From assembly GCA_031081675.1 (NCBI GenBank), contig JAVHLZ010000002.1, positions 73,439 through 137,438 of the forward strand: DNA of 64,000 bases. Direction: 5' to 3'. The notes under the pieces are model-generated. The model was not told where the DNA came from. It saw nothing but the letters and a program-made list of their open reading frames with translations, and ran no database searches. Below, one piece after another: positions 1 to 8,397 of this stretch (the first letter of the stretch is position 1; each line of letters begins with the position of its first letter). The position numbers were made by a program, and so were the translations under genes. Origin of the DNA: Armatimonadota bacterium (GTDB lineage: Bacteria > Sysuimicrobiota > Sysuimicrobiia > Sysuimicrobiales > Kaftiobacteriaceae).

Positions 1-911
1 TCAAACTCCGGACGTCCGCGGCGCCCGGATTGGTCACGACGCTGGGGGTCCTCTTCCTCGTGGCCTTCGGCGTGAAGGCCGCGATCTTCCCATTGTTCTT
101 CTGGCTGCCCGCCGCGTACCATACGCCCCCCGTTGCCGTCTCGGCCCTCTTCGCCGGCCTGCTGACCAAAGTCGGCGTATACGTGATGATCCGCGTCTTC
201 ACCCTGCTCTTCGTCCAGGATGTGGGCTACACGCATCGGATCATCCTCGTCGTCTCCGGCCTGACCATGGTGACTGGCGTGCTGGGCGCGGTGGCCCAGA
301 ACGAGCTCCGGCGCGTGCTTTCGTTCCACATTATCAGCCAGATCGGCTACATGATCCTTGGCCTGGGTCTGTTTACTCGGCCCGCCCTGGCAGGCTCGAT
401 CTTCTACATCGTGCACCACATCGTGGTGAAGACCAACCTCTTCCTGGTCAGCGGCGCGGTCCACCAGCTGCGCGGCACCTTCGAGTTGAAGTTGCTCGGG
501 GGACTGTACCGCGAGGCGCCGGCGCTCAGTATACTGTTTTTGATCCCCGCGCTGTCCCTGGCAGGGATGCCGCCCCTGTCCGGGTTTTTCGCCAAGCTGG
601 CCCTGGCCCGGGCGGGCCTGGACCGCGGCGAGTACGTCATCGTGGCCACGGCCCTCGGCGTGGGGCTGCTCACGCTGTTCTCGATGACGAAGATCTGGGC
701 CGAAGCGTTCTGGAAGCCGGGGGGGGCGACGGGAGCGACGGGGTCCGGAGGGGAGGCCTGGATCGTCGGGCCGATCACCGCGCTGGCCCTGATCACGGTG
801 ATCCTGGGTCTGGCCGGGCAGCCGTTCTTCGCCCTGGCCGGGCGGGCGGCCGACCAACTGCTTGACCCCTCGGCGTACATCCGGGCGGTCCTGGTAGAGC
901 CGTCGCAATGA
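1..911 (+). CDS. mrpD: Mrp/Mnh cation antiporter subunit D, 5' end missing
   Basis: Membrane subunit of the multi-subunit Na+(K+)/H+ antiporter, homologous to the proton-pumping subunits of respiratory complex I. The reading frame is open from base 3, so the gene starts left of the window. The visible part keeps the family core: [18 protein letters not shown], then [20 protein letters not shown] with its conserved Lys, then a [13 protein letters not shown] segment and a glycine-rich [12 protein letters not shown] helix. Its stop overlaps the next start, and mrpE, mrpF and mrpG follow, so subunits A-C are expected upstream. The gene order makes subunit D of Mrp more likely than NuoM/NuoN. Confidence 0.93.
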   Translation, partial: KLRTSAAPGLVTTLGVLFLVAFGVKAAIFPLFFWLPAAYHTPPVAVSALFAGLLTKVGVYVMIRVFTLLFVQDVGYTHRIILVVSGLTMVTGVLGAVAQNELRRVLSFHIISQIGYMILGLGLFTRPALAGSIFYIVHHIVVKTNLFLVSGAVHQLRGTFELKLLGGLYREAPALSILFLIPALSLAGMPPLSGFFAKLALARAGLDRGEYVIVATALGVGLLTLFSMTKIWAEAFWKPGGATGATGSGGEAWIVGPITALALITVILGLAGQPFFALAGRAADQLLDPSAYIRAVLVEPSQ

Positions 912-1381
912 TGCTGCTCTGGAACATTTTTCTGGCTGCGATCTGGGCGGCGGTCACCGGGCAGGTCACGGTGCTCAACCTGCTCGTCGGGTTCGCCCTC
1001 GGACACCTGGTCCTCTGGATCGTGCAGCGGGCCGTGGGCCCTACCTCCTCGTACTTCCGCAAGGTCCGTCAGGTGCTGGGGTTCGCGGTCTTCTACCTGT
1101 GGGAGCTGATCTTGGCTAACCTCCGCGTCGCCTACGACGTCGTCACGCCGACGCACCACATGCGTCCGGGGACGATCGCCATCCCGCTTGATGCCCGCAC
1201 CGACGTGGAGATCACGATGGTGGCGAACCTGATCACGCTGACGCCGGGCACGTTGAGCTTGGACGTCTCATCGGACCGGCGCGTCCTGTACATCCACGCC
1301 ATGTACATCGACGATGTCGAGCGGGTGCGCCGCCGGATCAAACGGGGGGTCGAGCGCCGAGTGCTGGAGGTCCTGCGATGA
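908..1381 (+). CDS. mrpE: Mrp/Mnh cation antiporter subunit E
   Basis: A 157-residue subunit of the Mrp antiporter with two or three N-terminal membrane segments and a soluble C-terminal half. The segment around [15 protein letters not shown] is the signature of the MrpE/MnhE family, and the length is normal. The ATG overlaps the mrpD stop (ATGA), which points to translational coupling. Known role: assembly and activity of the Mrp complex in pH and sodium homeostasis; it has no transport activity alone. Confidence 0.95.
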   Translation: MMLLWNIFLAAIWAAVTGQVTVLNLLVGFALGHLVLWIVQRAVGPTSSYFRKVRQVLGFAVFYLWELILANLRVAYDVVTPTHHMRPGTIAIPLDARTDVEITMVANLITLTPGTLSLDVSSDRRVLYIHAMYIDDVERVRRRIKRGVERRVLEVLR

Positions 1382-1635
1382 CCGTCGTGGCGTTCGCCGT
1401 GCTGAGCGTTGCTTTGGTGCTGGCCTTCGTCCGACTGGCGCGCGGCCCGACGTTGCCCGACCGGGTCGTGGCGCTCGATCTGATTTCCGCCCTGGCCGTG
1501 GGCATCATCGGTGTCTATTCGATTGAGACAAACCAGCGTGTCCTGATCGAGGTGGCGATCGTCCTGGCCCTGATCTCGTTTCTGGGCACGGTCGCCTTTG
1601 CCCGCTATCTGGAGAGGCGGGCCCGTGCCGAGTAA
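1378..1635 (+). CDS. mrpF: Mrp/Mnh cation antiporter subunit F
   Basis: An 85-residue, three-helix membrane protein. The [19 protein letters not shown] segment is the MrpF hallmark, followed by a hydrophobic helix with [20 protein letters not shown]. It overlaps mrpE by four bases and runs into mrpG. Length and position are those expected for this subunit. Confidence 0.95.
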   Translation: MTVVAFAVLSVALVLAFVRLARGPTLPDRVVALDLISALAVGIIGVYSIETNQRVLIEVAIVLALISFLGTVAFARYLERRARAE

Positions 1636-2014
1636 CCTCGCCTCCACCGCGTTGATGCTCATCGGGACGGCCTTTCTCCTTCTGGCCGCGGTGGGCGTCA
1701 CGCGTATGCCGGATCTCTTCACCCGGATGCAGGCCGCCACGAAGGCGTCGACCCTGGGGGTCGGATGCGTCATCCTGTCGGTCGCCGTGCACTTCGGCGA
1801 CCTCGGCGTGATGGCCCGGGCCGCGGCGGTGATCGTGTTCGTCCTTCTCACCGCGCCCGTGGCCGCCCACATGATCGCGCGGGCAGCCTATCTCATCGGT
1901 GTGCCACAGTGGGACGGGACGATTGTCGATGAGCTCCGCGGACGGTACGATCTCTCAGCGAACATCCTGCACAGCCGCGCCGCGCAGGATGGCGTCCTGG
2001 AGCGCGACGGCTGA
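1625..2014 (+). CDS. mrpG: Mrp/Mnh cation antiporter subunit G
   Basis: A 129-residue membrane protein that closes the Mrp operon. The family core is visible as GVTRMPDLFTRMQAATKAST followed by two hydrophobic helices and a TAPVAAHMIARAAY segment. I chose the GTG at 1625 because the protein then begins PSNLAS, the usual family start, and the gene overlaps mrpF by 11 bases. The C-terminal tail after the last helix is slightly long and charged. Confidence 0.93.
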   Translation: MPSNLASTALMLIGTAFLLLAAVGVTRMPDLFTRMQAATKASTLGVGCVILSVAVHFGDLGVMARAAAVIVFVLLTAPVAAHMIARAAYLIGVPQWDGTIVDELRGRYDLSANILHSRAAQDGVLERDG

Positions 2015-2340
2015 CGCCGGCGTGAGCTGGTCTTCGGGTCCTTTTTGGGGCGACGATGGTCCTTTCCGGGGCGGCCGACAGCCTCGCGGCGGTGGTGGTG
2101 AGGGCTTTGACCGGGGGTGGCGTGGCCAGAGCCCTTGGAGGGTCTCGGCCCAGCCCGTTTCTCGCGACGGAAGGAGACGGCGCAATATCGGCGCCTCTTC
2201 ATCCCATCGGTCGCAGTCAAGCCTGCTGGTGATGAGCACCTGCGGGCATCGGCTCGGGGGCGACTGGCGCACGGGCTGTCGCTCCGCCGGTCCGAAGCAT
2301 TGGTAGGCGTCGTCCGCGCGGGAGGCTGTCTCTTCTCCCT
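2015..2340. other. intergenic stretch without a convincing gene
   Basis: These 326 bases separate the Mrp operon from the KefB-type antiporter. Open frames on both strands have no recognisable domain and the composition of GC-rich shadow frames. The GGAGG at 2321-2325 lies 15 bases before the downstream GTG, which is far for a ribosome binding site. I looked for a c-di-AMP riboswitch, which often precedes potassium transporters, and could not support one. Confidence 0.5.
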
Positions 2341-4233
2341 GTGATCCGCGACATCGCCCTGGTCCTGACCGCCGCGCTGGCGGGTGGTGTCCTCGCCCGG
2401 CTGGCGGGACAGCCCCTGTTCGTGGGATACGTCCTGGGGGGACTTCTGGTCAGCCCCTTCACCCCCGGACCGGCGGTGCAGGACGTGGCGGCGTTTGCGA
2501 CCCTGGCGCAGATCGGGGTCGTGCTGGTCATGTTTTCCATCGGCGTGGAGCTGTCATTGCGCGACCTGATCCGGCTGGGTAGGCCCGCCCTGGTGGGCGC
2601 GCCGCTGGTGATGGGGCTGCTGATCGGGGTGACGATTCCCGCCGGAACCCTGGTCGGGTGGCCGGCGGGGCAGGCGCTGGTGGTGGGTATCGTCATGTCG
2701 GTGGCCAGCACCATGGTGGTGGCCAGGCTGGTGACCGAAAGAGGAGAAACCCACACTCCCCACGCGCGGATCGCTCTGGCCACGACGCTCATGGAGGACC
2801 TGGTGGTCGTGGTCCTGATCGCGTTTCTGGCGGTCCTCGCCGGCGGCGATGTCCGCCCCGGGGCGGTTCTCCGGGGTCTGGGCCGCGCGGTGCTGGCGCT
2901 GGTGCCCCTGTTGGTGCTGGCCAACCGGGTGGTGCCGGCACTGCTGGTCAGGGTGGCCCGTACCCGCAACACCGAGCTGTTCCTCCTGGTGGCGCTGCTC
3001 GTCGCCATCGGAGCCGCCGCCCTCGCCCAGGGCGTGGGTCTGTCCCTGGCCCTGGGAGCGTTTGTGGGCGGGCTGATGATCAGCGAGTCGCCGCTGACCC
3101 ATGAGGTTCTGGTCCGCGTCCTGCCGGTGCGCGATCTCTTTGCGGCGCTGTTCTTCGTGTCCGTCGGCACCCTCATCCGGCCCCAGATTCTGGTCGCGCA
3201 CCTTCGGGATCTGGCCCTGCTGCTGGCGCTGATCGTGGGGGGCAAGTTCTTCCTGCGCCTGGGCGTGCTGCGGCTGTTCGGCTACCCGCGGCCCACGGCG
3301 GCGCTGGCAAGTGCCCACCTGGCCCAGGTGGGAGAGTTTACCTTCGTCCTGGCCCAGGTGGCCCTGGGGGCGGGGCTTATGTCGGAGGAGGTCTACCAGG
3401 CGTTGCTGGCCGCCTCTCTGCTGTCGATCCTGGTCGCCACCGGGATGGTGCAGGCGGGGCACCGGTGGGTCGGCGAACCCGCCCCCCTGTCGCATCCCCC
3501 CTCGGTCACGGGCCCGGTGCAGGTGGTCATCTGCGGGTTCGGCCGGGTGGGGGCGGCGGTGGCCGAGGCCCTGGAAGCGTTCGGCATCTCGTACGCGGCG
3601 GTGGACCTGGATGGGGCGGTCGTGGATGCGCTCCGCCGCAGAGGCGTCCCCTGCGTGTGGGGCGACGCGGCCAGCGAGGTCGTCCTGCGCCGGGCGGGTG
3701 CGGATGCCGCGCGCCTGGCCGTGGTCGCCCTCCCGGACGCGGAGCGGGCCACCCTGGCCGTCCGGCGCCTGAGGCAGATCAACCCCGCGGCGGCGATCCT
3801 GGCGCGGGTCCCCCACCCGCAGGACCGTGCGGCGCTGGCGGAGGCGGGGGCCACCGAGGTCATCCAGCCGGAGTTCGAAGCGGCCCAGACCATGCTGCGC
3901 CACGGGCTGGAGGCTTTGGGGATCTCCCACGAACGGGTCAAAGCCTACATGGAGCAGCAGCGGGCGGTGGAGTCCGGGCGCGCGGAGGCTGCGCCCGCCC
4001 TGCCGCTGACCATGCGGGTGATGTCCATCGGTCCGGGAGCCTGGCGGTCCCGTTCGCTGCGCCAGGCGCGCATCCGGGAACGCACCGGCGCCTGGATCCT
4101 GGCGGTCCGCCGGCGGGACGGCAGCGTGCTGGCCAACCCGCCCCCGGATACGGTGCTGTGGGAGGGGGACGAGGTGACGGTGGTGGGCCTGCCCGAGCAG
4201 GTGGACCTCTTTGAGGCACTGAACAGGCAGTAG
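2341..4233 (+). CDS. KefB/KefC-type cation:proton antiporter with TrkA domains
   Basis: A monovalent cation:proton antiporter-2 family protein of 630 residues. Residues about 1-380 are a 12-helix Na+/H+-exchanger domain. A Rossmann RCK/TrkA-N domain starts near residue 392 (VVICGFGRVGAAVAEAL, with the GxGxxG nucleotide motif), and a TrkA-C domain fills the last 90 residues. The usual role is potassium or sodium efflux gated by NAD(H) or another ligand in the RCK domain. It follows the Mrp operon, so this is a cation-homeostasis region, but the 326-base gap suggests separate transcription. The GTG start is the only good one at the N-terminal helix. Confidence 0.88.
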   Translation: MIRDIALVLTAALAGGVLARLAGQPLFVGYVLGGLLVSPFTPGPAVQDVAAFATLAQIGVVLVMFSIGVELSLRDLIRLGRPALVGAPLVMGLLIGVTIPAGTLVGWPAGQALVVGIVMSVASTMVVARLVTERGETHTPHARIALATTLMEDLVVVVLIAFLAVLAGGDVRPGAVLRGLGRAVLALVPLLVLANRVVPALLVRVARTRNTELFLLVALLVAIGAAALAQGVGLSLALGAFVGGLMISESPLTHEVLVRVLPVRDLFAALFFVSVGTLIRPQILVAHLRDLALLLALIVGGKFFLRLGVLRLFGYPRPTAALASAHLAQVGEFTFVLAQVALGAGLMSEEVYQALLAASLLSILVATGMVQAGHRWVGEPAPLSHPPSVTGPVQVVICGFGRVGAAVAEALEAFGISYAAVDLDGAVVDALRRRGVPCVWGDAASEVVLRRAGADAARLAVVALPDAERATLAVRRLRQINPAAAILARVPHPQDRAALAEAGATEVIQPEFEAAQTMLRHGLEALGISHERVKAYMEQQRAVESGRAEAAPALPLTMRVMSIGPGAWRSRSLRQARIRERTGAWILAVRRRDGSVLANPPPDTVLWEGDEVTVVGLPEQVDLFEALNRQ

Positions 4234-4268
4234 CGGTGGACGGCTCGTGACGGGCAGGACGCATCGCG

Positions 4269-4877
4269 ATGCCTGACGCCCGCCTTTCCGATGAGGAGAT
4301 CCTGGCGGTGCCCCGGAACCGGCTGCCGCTCCTGCCGGCGTGCGGGTTCATCCCCGGCGAGCCCGCCGCGGTGCTGGAGGCGGTCCGCGCCCACGGGATC
4401 TTCCTGCCGCGGCGCGCCGTCGAGGACGACCCGTCCTACAAGCAGATCATCCCCTATCTGGTGGTGCGGTGGACGGACCGGGTGTTCCTGTTCCGGAGGT
4501 CTCAGACCGGTGGCGACGGGCGCCTCCGCGGCCTGTACAGCATCGGGGTGGGCGGGCACATTTCCCGGGCGGATGCTTCCGGGTCTGCCGACCCGGTCCA
4601 GGCCGGCCTGCGCAGGGAACTGGAGGAGGAGCTGGTCATCGAAGCCCCCTGGACGGTGCGCCCGGCGGGGGTGCTCAACGACGACACCAACCCCGTCGGG
4701 AGGGTGCACCTGGGCCTGGCCTACGTGGTGGAGGTCTCCCGCCCGACGGTGCGGGTCCGGGAGGCGGGCCGGCTCAGCGGAACCCTGGTCACCCGGCAGC
4801 AGGTGGCCGTCCTGCGCGACCGTCTGGAGAGCTGGTCGCGGCTGATCGTGGACGCCGGGTGCCTGGGGACGCCGTGA
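4269..4877 (+). CDS. Nudix hydrolase-like phosphoesterase
   Basis: A 202-residue protein with one Nudix domain. The Nudix box is recognisable as GGHISR at residues 95-100 followed by RELEEEL at 116-122, giving the metal-binding glutamates of the REUXEE core. A 14-residue insertion between the Gly and the RE motif makes the box longer than the classical 23 residues, as in the subfamily annotated as predicted phosphoesterases. The substrate cannot be read from the sequence. Its stop overlaps the start of the DNA glycosylase gene, so the two are co-transcribed; a nucleotide-sanitation role is possible but is inference. Confidence 0.78.
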   Translation: MPDARLSDEEILAVPRNRLPLLPACGFIPGEPAAVLEAVRAHGIFLPRRAVEDDPSYKQIIPYLVVRWTDRVFLFRRSQTGGDGRLRGLYSIGVGGHISRADASGSADPVQAGLRRELEEELVIEAPWTVRPAGVLNDDTNPVGRVHLGLAYVVEVSRPTVRVREAGRLSGTLVTRQQVAVLRDRLESWSRLIVDAGCLGTP

Positions 4878-5770
4878 CCCCCCTGCAGGCTCCTGACCTC
4901 CCGGCGGAAGCGGTCCTCCCCGCGCGCGCTCCGTATCACCTGCTGCGCACCCTCACCTGCGGTCAGGCGTTCGGGTGGACCCGGGACGGCCCGGGGGTGA
5001 GCGGTGTGTTCGCCGGCCGGCGGGTGTACCTGGAGCAGCGGCCCGAGGGCATCCACGTGCGCGGGCTGGACTCGTCGGTCCACCTGCGGGCGCTGTACCG
5101 CTACCTCGCCCTGGACATTCCGCTGGACGCCGTGGAGGACCGGCTGCGGCAGGACCCGGTCCTGCGCCGGATCCTGCCCTGTACCAGCGGTCTTGCGCTG
5201 CTGCGCCAGGACCTGTGGGAGTGCCTGCTGGGCTTTGTGATCTCGGCGTTCAACAACATTCCCAAGGTCGAGCTGTCCCTGCGGCGGCTGCGGGAGGCGG
5301 CCGGCACGGCGCCGGACGGGCGGGTGCCGTCGCCGGGTGCGGTGGCTCGCCTGCCGCTGAAGGTGCTGCGCCGGTGCGCTCTGGGCTACCGGGCGCGGTA
5401 CGTGCGGGCCCTGGCGCGGGCGGTGGCCGCCGGTCGGGTCGACCTGCGGGCGCTGGACGGCCTGCCCTACCCGGAGGCCCGGCGGATGCTCCTGGCCCTG
5501 CCGGGAGTGGGAGAGAAGGTGGCCGACTGCGTGCTGCTGTTCGCCTGCGGGAAGGGCGAGGCGTTCCCGGTGGACGTGTGGGTCCGCCGGGCCGTCACCC
5601 GGTGGTACCTGGGCGGAAGGCGCCTCCCCGACCACGCCATCCGGCGGTGGGGCCAGGAGCGGTTCGGCCCTGTGGCCGGATACGCGCAACAGCACCTGTA
5701 CTACTACATCCGCACGCGCGCGAAGGGGGAAGGCTCACGGTTCGCAGTACGGGCGGGCCCTGATCCCTGA
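4874..5770 (+). CDS. 8-oxoguanine DNA glycosylase (OGG1/AlkA-type HhH-GPD)
   Basis: Base-excision repair glycosylase/lyase of 298 residues. An N-terminal domain begins with a LTCGQAFGW segment typical of OGG1-like enzymes. The helix-hairpin-helix-GPD motif follows: LPGVGEKVADCVLLFACG with the catalytic Lys at residue 215, then FPVDVWVRR with the catalytic Asp at 234. The GTG at 4874 overlaps the Nudix stop by four bases. The last residues are encoded by a short GATCCCT repeat, so the true C-terminus has been slightly altered. Confidence 0.88.
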   Translation: MTPLQAPDLPAEAVLPARAPYHLLRTLTCGQAFGWTRDGPGVSGVFAGRRVYLEQRPEGIHVRGLDSSVHLRALYRYLALDIPLDAVEDRLRQDPVLRRILPCTSGLALLRQDLWECLLGFVISAFNNIPKVELSLRRLREAAGTAPDGRVPSPGAVARLPLKVLRRCALGYRARYVRALARAVAAGRVDLRALDGLPYPEARRMLLALPGVGEKVADCVLLFACGKGEAFPVDVWVRRAVTRWYLGGRRLPDHAIRRWGQERFGPVAGYAQQHLYYYIRTRAKGEGSRFAVRAGPDP

Positions 5771-5776
5771 TCCCGG
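5756..5776. repeat. short GATCCCT tandem repeat
   Basis: The motif CCTGATCCCTGATCCC covers the end of the glycosylase gene and the start of the gap to selD. The same 7-base unit, on the opposite strand, occurs at 45751-45770, where GGTCAGGGATCAGGGATC follows a stop codon. A low-complexity dispersed repeat found at gene ends is the likeliest reading. Confidence 0.4.
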
Positions 5777-5796
5777 GTCCCTGGAACTGTCAGCTG

Positions 5797-6855
5797 TCAC
5801 CGGGGTCCGCCAGGAGCCACCTCGATGAAGCCGTCGCCGGGACCGGTGATCTCGCCGATGTGGCTGCCCCGGACTCCGCGTGCGTGCAGGGCCTGCAGGA
5901 GGGCCTCCAGCCGCTGGGCCGGGACGGCCATCAGCAGGCCGCCGGAGGTCTGGGCGTCGCACAGCAGGATCCGGTCGGGCTCGTCCAGGCCCCCGAAATC
6001 CACCCGGGCCCGGAGGTAGTCGTAGTTGCGGACCGTCCCCGCGGCGACGGCGCCTTCGCGGACCAGGCCCCGTGCCGCCTCCAGCACCGGCACGCGAGCG
6101 TACCACACCCGGGCCCGGACCCGGCTGGCGGAGGTCATCTCGTACAGGTGGCCCAGCAGGCCGTATCCGGTGACGTCGGTGGCGGCGTGGACGCCCACGG
6201 CGGCCATCGCCTCGGAGGCGGAGCGGTTGAGGGTCTCCATCACGGCGATGGCCTCGTCGGCGACAGGGGGAGGAGTCTTGTCCTGCTTGATGCCGGTGGT
6301 GATGACCCCGATGCCCAGGGGCTTGGTCAGGACCAGCTGGTCGCCCGGCTGCGCTCCCGTGTTGCGGACCACGGCGTCGGGGTGCACGACCCCCAGGACG
6401 GCCAGGCCGTACTTCGGCTCCCGGTCGTCGATGGAATGCCCCCCGGCGATGAGGACGCCCGCTTCGGCGGCCTTGTCCGCGCCACCCCGCAGGATGTCGT
6501 GCAGCACCCACAGGGGCAGGCGGCCCCGGGGAAACCCCACGATGTTCAGGGCCAGCACCGGCCGGCCGCCCATGGCGTAGACGTCGGACAGGGCGTTGGC
6601 CGCCGAGATGGCCCCGTAGTGGTACGGGTCGTCCACCACCGGGGTGAACACGTCCACGGTGTGCACCACGGCCAGGTCGGGCGTCAGCCGGTACACGGCC
6701 GCGTCGTCCGCCGTCGACGTCCCCACCAGCAGGTCGGGGTCGGACACCGGGGGAAGATGGCGCAGGACCTGCGCCAGGTCCTCAGGACCCAGTTTGGACG
6801 CTCACCCGGCGCAGGCGACCATGCTGGTAAGGCGGATGCGCTCGCGGTCGGTCAC
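5797..6855 (-). CDS. selD: selenide, water dikinase (selenophosphate synthase), selenocysteine-containing
   Basis: Makes selenophosphate from selenide and ATP, the selenium donor for selenocysteine and selenouridine. Translation from the GTG at 6855 gives VTDRERIRLTSMVACAG, then an in-frame TGA at 6804-6802, then ASKLGPEDL. That is exactly where SelD proteins carry their catalytic Sec or Cys (residue 18 here). Reading through gives a normal 352-residue enzyme. The ATP-binding part follows with GTSTADDAAV and ANALSDVYAMGG. A perfect GAAGGAGGTG ribosome binding site precedes the GTG by five bases, so the upstream start is real. A gene caller that stops at TGA would lose the first 36 residues. 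Confidence 0.93.
6759..6790 (-). promoter_or_regulatory. candidate bacterial SECIS hairpins downstream of the selD UGA
   Basis: Two adjacent hairpins lie in the coding strand. The first, 6790-6776, pairs GGGTCC with GGACCT around a TGA loop and starts 11 bases after the UGA. The second, 6775-6759, pairs GGCGCAG with CTGCGCC around GTC and starts 26 bases after it. The second apex, GCAGGTCCTGC, resembles the SelB-binding apex of the E. coli fdhF SECIS (GCAGGTCTGC), but lies farther from the UGA. Which one SelB recognises cannot be decided from sequence alone. Confidence 0.6.
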
Positions 6856-6905
6856 AGCCTCACCTCCTTCCGTGTCGGGGGCCTGCGGACGGGCGGTGTG
6901 GCGCT

Positions 6906-6911
6906 ATTGTA
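6906..6911 (-). promoter_or_regulatory. candidate extended -10 promoter for selD
   Basis: On the minus strand this reads TGGTACAAT, a TG-extended -10 element one base from consensus, about 50 bases before the selD GTG. No good -35 box is seen at 17 bases, as expected for an extended -10 promoter. Confidence 0.5.
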
Positions 6912-6977
6912 CCATGGAGGACAGGGCAGGCCCGGGGGCCGGACGCGGCCGCCGGGGGCGCCGGAGGCCTGCATGCG

Positions 6978-7889
6978 GTGAGGGATCTGGTGAACCTGCA
7001 TCAGCTGCGGATCTTCTACACGGTGGCCCGGCTGGGGAGCTTCTCCCGCGCCGCGGAGGAGCTGCGCATCAGTCAGCCGTCGGTGAGCATCCAGGTGGCC
7101 GACCTGGAGCGCTCCCTGGGCGTGGAGCTGTTCGAGCAACTGGGGCGGCGGATCTACCTCACCGAGGCCGGGCGGGTCCTGGAGGAGTACGCCCGCCGCA
7201 TTCTCAGTCTGGCCGAGGAAGCCCGGGCCGCCCTGGACGACGTCAGGGGGATGCGCCGGGGCCGGCTGGCCCTGGGCGCCAGCATGACGCCGGGCGCCTA
7301 CATCCTGCCGCGCGCCCTGGGCGCCTACCAGGAGCGCTACCCCCAGGTGGTGGTGACCCTGGAGATTGCCCCCGCCCGGCGGATTCAGGAGAAGCTGGCG
7401 CGCAACGAGCTGGACCTGGGCGTGGTGGGCGCCGAGGCCGTGGGTCCCGACCTGGCCGCCGAGCCCCTGGTGGACGACGAGCTGATCCTGGTGACCCACC
7501 CCGCCCATCCGCTGGCCGCGGCGGGGATCGCCCACGTCCGGGGCCTGCGGGACCACCGGCTGATCCTCCGGGAGCGCGGCTCGGGCACCCGGGAAGTGGT
7601 GGAGGCGGCCTTCCGGGAAGTCGGGGTGCAGGTCCCCGTCCACATGGAGCTGAGCAGCATCGAGGCCATCAAGGAAGCCGTGGCCGCCGGCGCGGGCGCC
7701 ACCATCCTCTCGCGGTTCGCCGTGGCCGCCGACCTGGCGGCGGGCCGGCTGGCGGCGGTGCCGCTGGCGGACCTGACCATCCGCCGCCGCTTTGTGCTGG
7801 TGCGCCACCGGGACAAGCGTCTCACCCAGGTGGCGGCCGCCTTCGTGGAGGTCCTGCGGGAGGTCGTGGCGGCCCCCGCCGGCGCCTGA
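6978..7889 (+). CDS. LysR-family transcriptional regulator
   Basis: A 303-residue LysR regulator. The winged-helix DNA-binding domain is at the N-terminus (LHQLRIFYTVARLGSFSRAA, then SQPSVSIQVADLERSLG), and a two-lobe effector domain covers residues about 95-300 and keeps the RGSGTREVVE segment of CysB/CysL-like members. It is transcribed divergently from selD with a 122-base shared control region, so it may regulate selD or itself; its effector is unknown. The GTG at 6978 has GGAGG ten bases upstream; the GTG at 6990 is an alternative start. Confidence 0.88.
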   Translation: MRDLVNLHQLRIFYTVARLGSFSRAAEELRISQPSVSIQVADLERSLGVELFEQLGRRIYLTEAGRVLEEYARRILSLAEEARAALDDVRGMRRGRLALGASMTPGAYILPRALGAYQERYPQVVVTLEIAPARRIQEKLARNELDLGVVGAEAVGPDLAAEPLVDDELILVTHPAHPLAAAGIAHVRGLRDHRLILRERGSGTREVVEAAFREVGVQVPVHMELSSIEAIKEAVAAGAGATILSRFAVAADLAAGRLAAVPLADLTIRRRFVLVRHRDKRLTQVAAAFVEVLREVVAAPAGA

Positions 7890-7905
7890 GCGGCCAGGAC
7901 GAGGC

Positions 7906-8325
7906 ATGAGCGAGGCTCCCTTCGAGGTCATCGAGCACACCGCCGACGTGGGGATCGTGGCCCGCGGGCGCACCCTGGAGGACCTGTTCGCCCACGCCGC
8001 GGAGGGGATGTTCCACTTCCTCATCGCTCCCGGGACCGTCCGCCTCCAGGAGAGCAGGCGGGTGATCGTGGAGGCGGAGGACCTGCCGGGCCTGCTGGTG
8101 GCGTGGCTGAACGAGCTGCTGGTCCTGCTCAACGGCCACGGGTTCGTGCCCGGCTCCTTCGAGGTCCGGGAGGTCTCGCCCGAGCGGCTGGAGGCCGACG
8201 TGCGGGGAGAGCCCGTGGACCCCCATCGGCACCGCTTCCGGTTGGACGTGAAGGCGGCGACCTACCACCAGCTGGAGGTCCGGCGCAACGATCAGTGGCA
8301 GGCCCGGGTCATCTTTGATGTATAG
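7906..8325 (+). CDS. archease
   Basis: A 139-residue archease-family protein, the chaperone-like cofactor that helps the RNA ligase RtcB load GTP and turn over. The family pattern is clear: an EHTADVGIVARGRTLEDLF start with the conserved Asp, an AWLNELLVLLN helix, and a KAATYHQLEV end. The ATG at 7906 follows GGACGAGG and gives the standard family start. It sits 16 bases after the LysR gene. No rtcB is visible in the window, so the partner must be elsewhere. Confidence 0.9.
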   Translation: MSEAPFEVIEHTADVGIVARGRTLEDLFAHAAEGMFHFLIAPGTVRLQESRRVIVEAEDLPGLLVAWLNELLVLLNGHGFVPGSFEVREVSPERLEADVRGEPVDPHRHRFRLDVKAATYHQLEVRRNDQWQARVIFDV

Positions 8326-8397
8326 GCGGCGCCAGGGGCCGGATGCCTGGGGGGGGAAGTGGTGTGCGTTCCCGCCGGCACAGGCGGGGAGGGGACG

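Noticed and set aside
2015..2340. Possible c-di-AMP (ydaO-type) riboswitch before the KefB-like gene
   Set aside because: CCGAAG and GTAGGCGT recall the 3' end of ydaO elements, but the conserved GTCAGCTAACC-like block and the internal stems are not there.
6748..6855. SelD as a truncated pseudogene
   Set aside because: The stop lies exactly at the Sec position, with a full-length frame, strong ribosome binding site and downstream hairpins.
8359..8397. Longer serS N-terminus from the upstream GTG
   Set aside because: The ATG at 8398 has a strong ribosome binding site and gives the standard MLDLKLIREHPDLVREG start.
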